A stretch of DNA of 64,000 bases from Hirundichthys speculiger. Its lineage: Eukaryota > Chordata > Actinopteri > Beloniformes > Exocoetidae. The first letter of the stretch is position 1; every line of letters starts with the position of its first letter. The position numbers were made by a program, and so were the translations under genes. The stretch lies in assembly GCA_018398805.1 (NCBI GenBank), contig JAGFBZ010001285.1, positions 744,001 through 808,000 on the forward strand, written 5' to 3'. Shown here one piece after another: positions 1 through 11,393 of the stretch. Below the pieces are notes generated by a model. That model searched no databases. It was not told the origin of the DNA and saw nothing but the letters and a program-made list of their open reading frames with translations.

Positions 1-1756
1 TCGGGGGCAGTACCTCTGGATTGGCAGACCGGGGTGGTGGTTCCCCCTTTTTAAGAAGGGGGACCGGAGGGTGTGTTCCAGTTACAGGGGAATCACACTC
101 CTCAGCCTCCCTGGTCAGGTCTATGCAGGGGTGCTGGAGAAGAGAGTTCGATCGATTGTCAAATCCCGGATTCAGGAGGAACAATGTGGGTTCCGTCCTG
201 GTCGTGGAACACTGGACCAGCTCTAGACCCTCACTAGGGTCCTGGAGGGAACATGGGAATTTGCCCAACCAGTCCACATGTGTTTTGTGGACTTGGAGAA
301 GGCATTTGACCGTGTCCCTCGGGGGGTCCTGTGGGGGGTACTCCAGGAGTATGGGGGTCCTGTGGGGGGTACTCCAGGAGTATGGGGTCCTGTGGGGGGT
401 ACTCCAGGAGTATGGGGGTCCTGTGGGGGGTACTCCAGGAGTATGGGGTCCTGTGGGGGGTACTCCAGGAGTATGGGGGTCCTGTGGGGGGTACTCCAGG
501 AGTATGAGGTCCTGTGGGGGGTACCCCAGGAGTCTGGGGTCCTGTGGGGGGTACTCCAGGAGTATGGGGGTCCTGTGGGGGGTACTCCAGGAGTATGAGG
601 TCCTGTGGGGGGTACTCCAGGAGTCTGGGGTCCTGTGGGGGGTACTCCAGGAGTCTGGGGGTCCTGTGGGGGGTACTCCAGGAGTATGAGGTCCTGTGGG
701 CGGTACTCCAGGAGTATGGGGTGCTGGGCCCGTTGTTACGGGCTGTCCAGTCCCTGTACAAACGGAGTGGGAGCTTGGTCCGCATTGCTGGTTGTAAGTC
801 GGATTCGTTTTCGGTGGGAGTTGGACTCCGCCAGGGCTGATTTTTGTCACCGGTTCTGGTTATAACGTTTATGGACAGAATTTCTAGGCGCAGCCATGGA
901 GCGGAAGGGTTCCGGTTCGGTGGTGTCGGGATCTCGTCTCTGCTGTTTGCAGATGACGTGGTCCTGTTGGCGCCATCGAGTGGGGATCTGCAGCTCTCAC
1001 TGGAGCGGTTCGCAGCTGAGTGTGAAGCGGCAGGGATGAGAATCAGCACCTCCAAATCTGAGACCATGGTCCTCAGTCGGAAAAGGGTAGAATGCCTCCT
1101 CCGGGTCGGGAGTGAGGTTCTGCCTCAAGTGGAGGAGTTTAAGTATCTCGGGGTCTTGTTCACGAGTGATGGGAGAAAGGAGCGGGAGATCGACAGACGG
1201 ATTGGTGCAGCGTCAGCTGTGGTGGTGACTCTGTACCGGTCCGTTGTGGTGAAGAGAGAGCTGAGCCAAAAGGCAAGACTCTGTTTACCGGTCGATCTTT
1301 GTTCCAACCCTCACCTGTGGTCATGAACTGTGGGTAGTGACCGAAAGAAGGAGATCACGGATACAAGCGGCAGAAATCAGTTTTCTCCGTAGGGTGGCTG
1401 GACTCCCTTTCGAGATAAGGTGAGAAGTTCAGTCATTCTGGAGAGACGCAGAGTAGAGCTGCTGCTCCTTCACATCGAGAGGAGCCAGTTGAGGTGGTTC
1501 ATCTGGTTAGGATGCCCCCCGGACGCCTCCCTGGAGAGGTGTTTCAGACATGTCCAACTGGGAGAAGACCACGGGGAAGACCCAGGACCCGCTGGAGAGA
1601 TTATATCTCTCAGCTGGTCTGGAAGCGCCTCGGGATTCTCCCAGAGGAGCTGGTGGAGGCGGCCGAGGGGACGGAGGTCTGGGCCTCTCAGCTGAAGCTG
1701 CTGCCCCCGCGACCCGATTCCGGACCAAGCGGAAGATAATTGATGGATGGATGCAT
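1..1756 (+). mobile_element. Rex3-like (RTE clade) LINE, 5'-truncated by the window edge, decayed
   Basis: This is a non-LTR retrotransposon remnant. Translation shows the reverse-transcriptase motif FVDLEKAFDRVPR near 281-320 and the catalytic FADD box near 945-960. A C-terminal stretch rich in RPRGRPRTRWRDY follows at about 1570-1625, ending in LLPPRPDSG near 1710. These segments lie in three different frames, so the ORF is broken. The 3' end has a short tail of GATG repeats at about 1741-1756. That tail is characteristic of Rex3, an RTE-clade fish LINE, and is the basis for the family name. A 30/31-bp minisatellite interrupts the RT domain at 323-722. No target-site duplication can be seen because the 5' end is outside the window. 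Confidence 0.75.
323..722 (+). repeat. 30/31-bp minisatellite, 13 copies, inside the Rex3 RT domain
   Basis: Thirteen tandem copies of a unit built around GGTACTCCAGGAGTATGG follow directly after the codons for KAFDRVPRG. The unit alternates between 30 and 31 bp. It encodes the residues that normally occur once after this motif (VLWGVLQEYGV), so the array is an expansion of the element's own coding sequence rather than an insertion. The copies differ at only a few bases (tATG/tCTG, GGGGG/GAGG), which implies recent expansion. Confidence 0.9.
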
Positions 1757-3755
1757 GGTCCATTTGGAGATGGTACATTTTTTCGTGATGGAGAAGTTTC
1801 TAATTAGAACAGTTGAGTATGGACTTGCAGAACAGCAGGATCCCATGAGCTCACCAGTGTCATGTCTTCCTGTTTCCTATAATTGCTACTTGTCAAGAGA
1901 GATGTATAATTATCACAAAAAGTCTGCTGATAATGAGAATCATTATAATCATTGGTGTTGACCTCTCGCCAGAGAATTTTGATAAAGTGGAGCTTTTCAG
2001 AATAGGCTTTTAGAGTGTGATGCGCCTCTCAGTGCAGCAACTCGATTATATTGAACTAGATTATAAATAGATTATGACAAAGTTGGATTTATTAAAATAT
2101 AATTGGACTATATTTAACTGGACTTGCATTGTTCTTATTTACTTTCTCTGCTGAAATTCTACTGAACTGTGGTAGAAAGCAAACTTGAAGTTTCTGTGTA
2201 GTGAATAAAGACACCATAAATTATGAAAAGTAACCAAGAAAATTTGGTTCCATAACTCTTTCCCTCAGGGCCAAGGGGATTTCTGTTACATGCCAGTTTC
2301 CCTTCTGAAAAATATTAATTAAATTATTGTCATAAACATACATACCCTCTGTTATGATTGGTATATCATGCTGATGTCCTTCACAATGATGAAGCCAGAT
2401 GGGGGTGGGACTGACTCTTCTACTCATATATGCCCATACATCCTATTTATTCATACAGCTGAGTTATTTTTTCAGTTAAACTGCTCTCATCCTTATATTC
2501 TGTTTCTTTTCTGTCATTAAATCAGTCAAACTTTATTTGTATAGAACCTTCTATACAACCTGTGCTACACAAAGTGCTTTACAGAATTAAGCCTGTAGCA
2601 ATAGAAATAGTTAATTAATAGTTCATTTCAATAAAGAAAGTCCTTCCCAGCTTCTATCACCAAAACGCCTGCAAAAATAAACACAATCACACGTAGTTAC
2701 AAACATTACACACACGCAGACCCACACCAACTATTTTAACAATTCCAAGGCACAAATGGATTATTTCAAGAGGAAACACTTAGGATTGACAATAAAACAA
2801 TTAATTCTGCTTTTGTCAATCAGCAAGATGAATCTCAAAATGTGACTAAAAAGTACCATTGAAGACAACAACCAGCAGTTATAACTGCATGCTTTGCTGA
2901 AAGCGGGGGGGCATCAGAAAGCCAGAGCAGCTGCTCCTGCACGCTTGCCAGCTAATGTAATGAGATTAGGGCAATTTGTACGCAACAGTAAAGTATCCAT
3001 TACAAATTCATGTGTCATTTAAGTTGTTGTTAAGTGCCTAAATGATCTGCAGCATCTATAGAACTGCCTAATAATTTTAAAACGGATTTATACCTTTGCC
3101 ACAGACGGTTTTAAAAGATCCACAACAGCTTTAGTATTTTTTTTTCTCACTGTTAGCAAATTTGCACAATGTAGTTTATGGAAAAGCATGAGAAAAAATA
3201 TCTACTTAGCCTTGAACACTAATATGTTTGTTTGTTTGTTTGTTTGCAATGGTGCTTCTGTGAATGAGAAAGATCCATTTCAGAAAGACACAAAGAGACT
3301 TGTTCACTAAGTGCCTTGTAAGTCAATAATTAAACTTTAAAACTGGAGGTGATGCCTGGAAAACTTGCAAGAATGAGATTGATTTTTAAAGTTAAACCAA
3401 ATTGTTCAGTCTCTTCCTTCTAACTTCCATTAAAAACCACAACTTCAGAATAACCAGGACGACACTATCTGCTAACTATCGTAGGCTTCAGGTGAGATAC
3501 GATCTAAGCTGTCTGTGAGCCCGGGAGGACCGGGGGTTTCCTCCTGTTCATCTGAGTGATGTGATAAGACATCGAACCACCTGGACCATAACAATGTGTG
3601 AAAAGGTAAAAAGACAAATACCTGTAGCTACTGTGGCATTCCCCTCACCTGTCACCATCAATGAATCACCACACGACTGTTAACTTTTGTTTTACTTCTT
3701 GCTGCTACAGTCTGGTCGCCGTGGTCGATGTAGCAGAAGTGGTGGGGCACTCATG
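1757..3755. other. Non-coding, AT-rich, no gene recognised
   Basis: No convincing exon or ORF is seen. A short fragment at about 2522-2590 reads like the inverted 3' end of an L2-type LINE (tttatttgtatag ... aaagtgctttaca). A (TTTG)5 run lies at about 3228-3246. The remainder looks like unique intergenic DNA. Confidence 0.5.
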
Positions 3756-6310
3756 TAGGGATCGATCAATTATCGGCCAGGCCGATTATCAGCGCCGATA
3801 TTTGGTATTTTGATGTATATCGACATCGGCCTTCTTTAATCCAACTGGCCGATTTAAAACTAGTTATTTTGACTCAAAGGCAGCCGTGCCTCTCTGTCTC
3901 CAGTATTGCCCCGCCCACGGCGCCACCTGATACAAAACACACACAGGTAAGAGGCAGAGCCAATCAGAAGCCGAACTGTTTGCAGGGTTCTGAAATACAC
4001 AGCGGAAGCTCCAGAGGGTGTACGGATGTGTCAAAGGTACGTTAACACAGAAAACTCCTGAAACTGTAGTAAACATCCCAGTCCTCTGCATGTCACAACT
4101 GCCATATTTTCTGGAATATAAGTCGTGCTTTTTTTTGAGTGGTTTGGCTGCTCTTTCAACTTGTACATCAAAAATATCCAGCCATGTCATCCATGACAAC
4201 AACAGGACATCGTCTACACTTACGACAACTGAACACCGATGCCGAAAAAATGACAAGAGTAAACCATAAAGACTGAGAGAACACGACAAAAAGCTATACT
4301 GCAGAGTTGAAACTAAAGATTTTAAAATATGCAGCTGAAAACAATAATTGAGCCACATGCCGATGCGTTCAAGAGCGCGTCCACCTGGTCACATGTGGAC
4401 GTGCACAAACAGCTCTACCTCTTGAATTAACTCTTTTTTTTTTTTTAAAAAGTGTGCTTTGGCCTCAGTTGAACCCCTGAGAAAATAACAAAGATTGTCT
4501 TAAACAGGCTTGCTCGCCAGTTAAACCACAGACGACCAGAACGTGTTTACTGGGAGCGCACCAACTATCTGGGACTCTCAGGTAGCCGATAGGAATTGTC
4601 TGTGTAAACATATTTATATGTATATATCAGTGCAGAGGAGGAGGAAGGAGGAAGAGGAGGAAGGAAGAGGAGGAAGCTCTACATCAGAGTAGACGCACTG
4701 ATTGGGTTAACAGGTGGAACGGCCTAACCACTCCTATGCATGATATAGCAGGTAGCGCAGGTGGGTTAGTAGGTTTAGCAAGGTGGTAGACTGCAGTCTT
4801 TTACGCCCCTCCTGCTACCCGCTAATACCCTTAATACCCTTAATAGCGGTATTAGCAGATCTGGAGGAAGATTCAGTCCCTATATTGCCAAAAGTATTCG
4901 CTCACCTGCCTTGACCCCACATAAGAGCTTTAGTTCATCTCATTCCTAATCAATATGATGTGGATCCATCCTTTGCAGCTAGAACAGCTTCAACTCTTCT
5001 GGGAAGGCTGTCCACAAGGTTTAGGAGTGTGTTTATGGGGATTTTTGACCATTCTTCCAGAAGCTCATTTGTGAGGTCAAACACTGATGTTGGACCAGAA
5101 GGTCTGGTTCTCAGTCTCTGCTCTAATTCATCCCAAAGGTCTTCTATCAGGTTGAAGTTAGGACTCTGTGCAGGCCAGTCAAGTTCATCCACACCAGACT
5201 CTTCCATCCATGTCTTCATGGACCTGCTTTGTGCACTGGTGCACAGTCATGTTGAAGAGGAAGGGAACCAGCTCCAAACTGGTCCCACAAAGTTGGGATC
5301 ATGGAATTGTCCAAAATGTCTTGGTCTGCTGAAGCATTCAGAGTTCCTTTAACTGGAACTAAGGGGCCAAGCCCAGCTCCTGAAAAACACCCCCACACCA
5401 TAACCCCCCCCCACCAAACTTTACACTTGGATCAATGCAGTCAGACCAGTACCGTTCTCCTGGAAACCACCAAACCCAGACTCTTCCATCAGATTACCAG
5501 ATGGAGAAGTGTGATTCTTCACTCCAGAGAACGTTCCTCCACTGCTCTAGAGTCCAGTGGTGGCTGCTTTACATCACTGCATCCAACGCTTTGCATTTGT
5601 CACTTGGTGATGTCTGGCTTGGATGCAGCTGCTCCACCATGGAAACCATCCATGAAGCTCTCTGCTCTGTTGTTGAGTTAATCTGAAGGCCACATGAAGT
5701 TTGGAGGTCTGTAGTGATCGACTCTGCAGAAAGTTGGCGACCTCTTCGCATCTGCTGACCCCGCCCCCTCAGTTTACGTGTCCTAGCACTTCATGGCTGA
5801 TTTGCTAACGTTCCCAAACACTTTCCATTTCCTTATAATCCAGCTGACAGTTGACTGTAGAATATTTAGGAGAGAGGAAATTCCACGTCTGGATTTGTTT
5901 CACAGGTGTCGTCCTATCACAGTTCCACGCTGGAATTCACTGAGCTCCTGAGAGCGACCCAGTCTTTCACAAATGTTTGTAGAAACAGTCTGCATGTCTA
6001 GATGCTTAATTTTATACACCTGTGACCATGGAAGTGATTGGAACACCTGATTCTGATCATTTGGATGGATGAGCAAATACTTTTGGCAATATGGTGTATT
6101 TATTTGTTTTTTTTTCTTTACTTGTTTTTTAAATAAACATATACTTCAGGCATTTAAAAAAGTTAAGTGTTGGAGTTTTTATTCTAAATTTTGACGCCAC
6201 TATGTTCACTTTTACTGCAAATGAATATTGGCTCCGTCCACATCTGCCTCCTTTACTTACAAATAATCATTATCGACCCTAAAAAAAAAAAACGTATCGG
6301 TTGATCCTTA
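3756..6310. mobile_element. hAT-type DNA transposon relic hosting a Tc1 element
   Basis: The left end (tagggatcgatcaattatcgg) and the inverted right end (taaggatcaaccgat) form an imperfect terminal inverted repeat with the ATCGG-rich subterminal sequence seen in fish hAT elements. No intact transposase ORF is present. The flanking 8-mers (cactcatg / ctcgtttg) match only weakly, so the superfamily call rests on the ends. A Tc1 copy sits inside it at about 4879-6098, so the Tc1 insertion is the younger event. A polypurine tract (gaggaggaagg type) lies at 4638-4675. Confidence 0.5.
4879..6098 (-). mobile_element. Tc1-like transposon, defective
   Basis: Inverted termini share ATATTGCCAAAAGTATTYGCTCA at about 4883 (direct) and about 6092 (inverted). 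The minus strand encodes pieces of a Tc1 transposase. One segment (5216-5401) carries [19 protein letters not shown] and ends in [10 protein letters not shown], which holds the second catalytic Asp. The next (4950-5219) carries WPAQSPNFNLIEDLWDELEQ with the third acidic residue, and ends in LPRRVEAVLAAKDG. The two segments are in different frames. The N-terminal DNA-binding half (5400-6000) is heavily decayed, so the copy is inactive. Confidence 0.85.
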
Positions 6311-6833
6311 CTCGTTTGGTACACATTTGGTCTTTAATGCCAATTTGTTCATTTTGTTTTAAAATTTATAGTCAATTAAAGGTCAAATCTCTGCAGAAAT
6401 AACGGTGGTAACATGGGTAAAGCAGTAAAAGAAAAAAAGTCACTATTGTCATTTCCAGAGCAGCTTTAAACTGGGAATGTTGCTCATTTGTATCATGATA
6501 AGATCACTGTGTAGATAGTGGACTGTGTTCGTGTTCACAGAAGCATTTCATTTGGAACATAGCCCTGTTTTACTACTGCAGCCTGCTGGTATTATCACTG
6601 ACAACTACCTGCTTGACCACAACACCAGTCACATGCACTCAGTATACATGACATGAGTGCACGTAACTACAACAGAAACAAGCTGACAAGTCTGCTTGAC
6701 TGGCAAAAAGAATGATCAATTATTTCCCTTTGCCTGAGCATGTTTTTTTTCCAGACGGTGTTACACTGACAGATGTTTTTCATATAAATGTCAGAAGACT
6801 TCTTTATTTGCTACTGAGATGTAAAAACAGTTT

Positions 6834-6925
6834 TAACCATCCATCCTTTACCTGTACCCCCTTACTGGAGCCTGTTCCAGCTCTTTTTGGGTGAAAGGCA
6901 ACACCCTGGTCCAATTTTACCCAAT
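6834..6925 (-). repeat. Decayed 3' end of the tRNA-type SINE (antisense)
   Basis: The sequence from ccatccatcctttacctgta to about 6925 is a diverged reverse complement of the 3' half of the SINE seen intact at 8226-10234 (gatgg tail, then the segment complementary to agctggga..ctccag and cacctg..gaggag). Confidence 0.55.
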
Positions 6926-7837
6926 AAAACAAAAATTCTTCTTGTGATGATGCCATAATAGGTCTTAATTTCTCATTGGTCTTTTAATTAGTTAAAGGCA
7001 TTAGCTGCGTACAACAATGACTGTGATGTCGATCACATGCAGACCTCCCATGGCTCCCGTCTCCCAGAGCGTCAACAGTCCCAAAGGAAGTGTACGTCCA
7101 GACAGTCCCAGAGTGTCCGAACTGTGGATCACATGTGCTGTCCCGGAGTGGGTCCACATCAAAGTCCTTCATTCATATCAGCCTCAGGCAAAAAACAGCC
7201 AGCAGCTCTAATTGATGTTGGAGATGCAAAATGAGACGAATACGATCATTTCAGTTCAGCTTTCTGTCTGTTTTTGTCTTTCATTAGCATCAGAAACTCC
7301 ATCAAATACTTAGATTCACATTCAATTAGAGGCAAATGCATTAAGTGACTCTGTGAGCATGCTGACCCACGCGCTGAAGGTGTGGATAAAAAGCCCTCCA
7401 GAAGACCACCTTAAATAATTACAGAGGTTTTTGCATCTGTTTACATACTGAAACCAGGAAGCTTTAATCACTGACGCCAGCTTTTGTTCTTGGCGACAGG
7501 AAAGATCCACTAGTTTTAAAAACGTGTGCAGTAGCTCTATTCCTCTGGACTGGTATTTAAAGTTTACTAATTACCAATACACCATCATAAGCATAGCGCG
7601 ATCTTAAAAAAATTACTAACTTCTAAAAGATTTCTCTTTTATAATCTTAGAGATTAAGAGTGAAAAACATAGCCTTTGGTTGATGTCAATAAGTCGCATC
7701 AATACCGTCTCTTAGTTCTCGTGGACCGAGTCTGTTTAACTGATATACTCAGAGATATTATATGTATAAAACCAAAACTTCTGTTCATCCACTTTCTCAC
7801 AAGGTCTAGCTTGTTCTTCATTTTTCCACCTTCACCA

Positions 7838-7984
7838 TCCAGCGCTCTCTCCTCCTATCCTCCTCTCCTTCTCTCCTCCTCTCCTTCTCTCTCCTTCTCA
7901 CCTCCTCCCTCCTCTCCTTCTCTCCTCCTCTCCTTCTCTCCTTCTCTCCTCCTCTCCTCCTCTCCTTCTCTCCTCTCTCTCTCA
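7838..7984. repeat. Polypyrimidine microsatellite (TCTCC/TCC)n
   Basis: About 145 bp consist almost only of C and T on the plus strand, in a mixed tctcctcctctccttc pattern. The open frames across it are a by-product of the repeat. Confidence 0.85.
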
Positions 7985-8415
7985 GTATGTTATCAATAAA
8001 GAAGCAAACTTAAAAAACAAATAGTTGAGTTTAATCAAAGGCAAACACTGATTCATAGCTGTTGTTTGTTTTTTTCCCTCAATTTCTTTATGTGGTTCTA
8101 AGAAAAGAATTATAATTTGGTATCTGAAGAGAAACACCTATGTATGTGAGGCTGAGGAAAAAAATGACTTGTTTGGTAAATGCCAAAACAATGAAAGAGA
8201 TCATTTGGTTTGAGAATTATTTTATACGGGCAGCGCAGTGGTTTGGTGGTTAACACTGTTGTCTCAGCAACACGGTTTGAACCTCAGCAGGTCTTTCTGT
8301 GGAGTTTCCATGTTCTCCCCGTACTTGTGTGGGTTTCCTCCAGGTTCTCCAGCTTCCTCCCACAGTTCAAAGACATGCATGTCAGGTTACCTGGTGGTTC
8401 TAGATCACCTGTAGC

Positions 8416-10061
8416 CAAGGGCGTAACCATGGTATAGACATTGGGGGGGTCCAAATGAGAGCCTCCCCCAGAATTTTTTTTAAAGGTGCATTTCCCACAG
8501 TTCTGTGATTTTTATTTATTGACCATCTCAAATCACATTTAAAGGAATAGTCTGCAATTTCTCTGAGATAGTAGCGAATAGGATAGCTTCCAGCTGGGAA
8601 AAATTACATGCCTAAAACATGTTGATGTAAATATTGTGATTGGAACGGCAAAAAGTCCATAGCAAACGATGGACTTTTAATTTCAAGTTAATTTGTATTT
8701 TGTTGATTTGTCTCAAAATGAATGTCTGCACATTTACACTGAAACGTTTAATGTGAATGAAATCATAGATTTGTACAAAGAATTAAATGTAAAATATTGA
8801 TGTTAATTGAATATATATACAGATTTATTCATTTGACATTTAAAAAAATAGCGTGGTCTGTCCTTACAGCATCCCTCTCCCTGTCTCTCTGTGCTACCTG
8901 CATTATGACCAGATATTATTATTGTACCAGAAGAATAACTGACCCTGAGGAAAATTTTATTTAGAATATTCTGCTTTTCTTACTAGTTTTATTTACTGCT
9001 GACACGTAGGCTTAGGTTAAAACAAATGTCATCAAGCTGTTGAGTCTTGTATTCCAGTGTCTCACCTGATCATCCATGTTTTCAGAGACTGTCTGTCCTG
9101 TCCTTACAGCATCCCTCTCCCTGTCTCTCTGTGCTGCCTGCATTATGACCAGATATTATTATTGTACCAGAAGAATAACTGACCCTGAGGAAAATTTTAT
9201 TTAGAATATTCTGCTTTTCTTACTAGTTTTATTTACTGCTGACACGCAGGCTTAGGTTAAAACAAATGTCATCAAGCTGTTGAGTCTTGTATTCCAGTGT
9301 CTCACCTGATCATCCATGTTTTCAGAGACTGTCTGGTCTGTCCTTACAGCGTCCCTCTCCCTGTCTCTCTGTGCTACCTGCATTATGACCAGATATTATT
9401 ATTATACCAGAAGAACAGTAACTGACCCTGAGGATCTTTTTAATTTGATAAGTTGAATATTCTGCTTGTATTACTAGCGTTACACACACACATACACACG
9501 ACACACGGAGAGAGAAAACAGCAGCACACACGGAAGACACATCATATCATATGATACAGTCTCTTCACTTCAAGCTAGCTAGCTCAACTAACAAACTGAG
9601 CCCTTTTTAATGAGTTAAATATTTCAAACTAATTTAAAATTAACACACTCAGTATGACAACATCACTCCTCTTTAGCTATCTAGTTGCTTACTGTCTGAA
9701 AAAACTTTGTATGTCCTGTTTTTTCTGCTTTTTGGGTAAAGACATTGCTCCCTCCTCTTTCACATTCAACGCTCTATTGTTTCGTCTGTCGGAGCCGATT
9801 CAAACCGAGAGCCGTTAAATGGGCGCAACCAAGTGTACAACTGGGAGGGGGAGGGGGTCACACACTTTAGTGTTCCTTATAAACGGAAATAAATTGATCG
9901 GTAAATATTCGGAAATAACAAGAGACGGACTGTCGAGCCAGGTTTCATAAAAGGAGGAAATATTTAATATATTTACACATAATATTGGGGGGGACAGATT
10001 GGTATTTTCCCAGTATTGGGGGGGACACGACCCCCTCAAAGAATGCGTGGTTACGCCCATG
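8416..10061. mobile_element. Non-autonomous hAT element, 1646 bp, inserted in the SINE
   Basis: Near-perfect 16-bp terminal inverted repeats are seen: caagggcgtaaccatg at the left and the complement of catgggcgtaaccacg at the right. An exact 8-bp target duplication (cctgtagc) lies at 8408-8415 and 10062-10069, which is the hAT length. No transposase ORF remains. G-runs next to both ends (about 8445 and about 9988-10024) are part of the subterminal region. The interior holds a triplicated 240-bp segment (8856-9480). Confidence 0.85.
8856..9480. repeat. 240-bp tandem repeat, about 2.6 copies, within the hAT element
   Basis: The segment beginning tctgtccttacagc recurs at 8858, 9098 and 9338 with a period of exactly 240 bp. 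The first two copies are almost identical. The third is complete only for about the first 110 bp and then diverges into a CA-rich stretch. Confidence 0.9.
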
Positions 10062-10426
10062 CCTGTAGCAGTGATTGTGAGTGTGTGTGGTTGTTTGTCT
10101 ACATGTGGCCCTGCGATGGACTGGTCACCTGTCCAGGTGTACACCTGCCTTTCACCTGAAGAGAGCTGGGATAGACTCCAGCAGATCCCTGTGACCCTGC
10201 AGAGGATTAAGCAGGTATAGATGATGGATTGATGGAATTATTTTATTACTTTATCCAAAGTCAGACGCTTTCATGTGACCATTGTGGTCACGTGATTGAG
10301 TCTGCTCAGGGTTTTTTTTTTTTTGTGTATACTCAAGAAAATTAACATGAACTAACACAGGTGTCATACTACTGCAAGAAGTGATGGGTAAAAGAAAACA
10401 GAAGAAAGATTCAACTTTGCAATAAT

Positions 10427-10432
10427 TTTATT
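10427..10432 (-). terminator. Poly(A) signal of the hatching-enzyme gene
   Basis: AATAAA on the minus strand, 88 bp beyond the TAA stop of the astacin gene. No competing signal lies between it and the stop codon. Confidence 0.6.
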
Positions 10433-10519
10433 AAAATTTAAAATTTTCCCTCATGTCATAATATTTGATTCCACTGATTATTTCACAATATCATGACCAA
10501 AATGTCAGAAGTGTAAGCG

Positions 10520-11312
10520 TTAACATCCGTAGAGCATGTTGATCCTGGCGATGTCCCAGCGGGACAGGGCGCTCCTCTGGCCGATGCGGGCGTAGGGGTT
10601 GCGGGTGGGGGTGATGGTCTCCAGTCCGGGCCTGATGGCGAAGGCGTCTCTGCCGTAGTGCATGATGGATCCGTAATCGTAGGGCGTGTTCAGGTTGTTG
10701 GTGTCGTGCTTCTGGAAGTTGTAGGCGCTGCTCTGGATGATGTTCTGCCAGTTGATCCTGACGTAGCTGTCCCGGTCGCTCCTGGTCTGCTCGTGCTGGA
10801 AGCCCAGAGCGTGGTTGAGCTCGTGCTGGATGATCCCACTGTAGATGCAGCCCGCCCTGTTGAGAGAGAGCTCCTGTCTGCCTCCCTGTCTGCCCAGAGC
10901 CGAGTAACATCCGCCTCTGTTCTCAATGCTGATGAAGTCGTGCTCGTTCCTGCGAGGGGTGAAGCGGATGCAGGTGCGGCCGAAGCCCCTCATGGCGCCC
11001 TCGATGGTCTGCCTCTCATAGCCGCTGAACTGAGAGCTCACGGTGTAGGGGATCACCACCTGGCCGTTGGAGGCCTTTTTCCACAGACAGCTGTTGTACC
11101 AGCACTTCATGGCGTTCCTGTTTTCAGGAGCCAGCAGGTCTCCTTCCAGCAGGAATTCATCTGTGCCGTTGTTGGCGGTCAGGATCTTGTTGGTCAGGTC
11201 TATATCGGTTTCACCATCTTCGTCTGTCTCTTCGGGCTTCATCCTGGCGACGAGGTTGAGCCTGCGAGAGGCCGAGCAGCAGCAGCAGCAGCAGGCTGGC
11301 AGAGAGACTCAT
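10520..11312 (-). CDS. Hatching enzyme (high choriolytic enzyme-like astacin protease), frameshifted near the signal peptide
   Basis: This is a secreted zinc endopeptidase that swells and softens the egg envelope at hatching. The main frame (240 codons from the Met at 11242) contains the propeptide Asp-switch region FLLEGD (residues 30-35), a predicted mature start at NAMKC (43), and the zinc site HELNHALGFQHE (140-151; ligands His140, His144, His150, catalytic Glu141). The Met-turn SIMHY is at 192-196. Six cysteines (47, 52, 91, 112, 132, 240) match the HCE pattern, and the length of the mature part, 198 residues, is normal. The gene is intronless, as euteleost HCE genes are. A signal peptide (MSLSASLLLLLLLGLSQA) begins at an ATG at 11312-11310, but its frame differs from the protease frame by one base and would stop after about 33 codons. 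The native start is probably 11312, with a frameshift between 11230 and 11265. The break may be a sequencing error or early decay; the rest of the gene is clean. Confidence 0.92.
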
Positions 11313-11393
11313 GTTCAGGGTCAGAGGAGGCTGCAGAGCTGCTGTGGAGAGACGCCTTGAAGCTTGATGTCTGACTCACTTCAGTCCAGGCTC

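Larger units (their letters stand above)
6311..8213. other. Intergenic, mostly unique DNA
   Basis: No gene is recognised. A decayed antisense SINE 3' end lies at about 6834-6925. An ORF-like stretch around 7017-7211 is open on both strands, but no family is recognisable. A polypyrimidine tract fills 7838-7984. The remainder is AT-rich and unremarkable. Confidence 0.45.
8226..10234 (+). repeat. tRNA-derived SINE, about 355 bp, split by a hAT element
   Basis: The SINE occupies 8226-8415 and resumes at 10070-10234. Exact 12-bp target-site duplications (gaattattttat) flank it at 8214-8225 and 10235-10246. A pol III B-box-like sequence (ggtttgaacc) lies at 8274-8283, and a gcagtggttt stretch upstream is the likely A-box area. 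The 3' end finishes in atagatgatggattgatgg, resembling the Rex3 GATG tail. Other copies in the window are at 16560-17425, 27080-27517, 63340-63515 and 6834-6925. Confidence 0.8.

Noticed and set aside
21..689. Gly/Val-rich open frames over the left end
   Set aside because: They read through the 30/31-bp minisatellite in the Rex3 element; no independent gene.
7017..7211. Possible short coding exon (frames open on both strands)
   Set aside because: No recognisable family, no convincing flanking splice sites, and both strands are open, which argues against selection on either.
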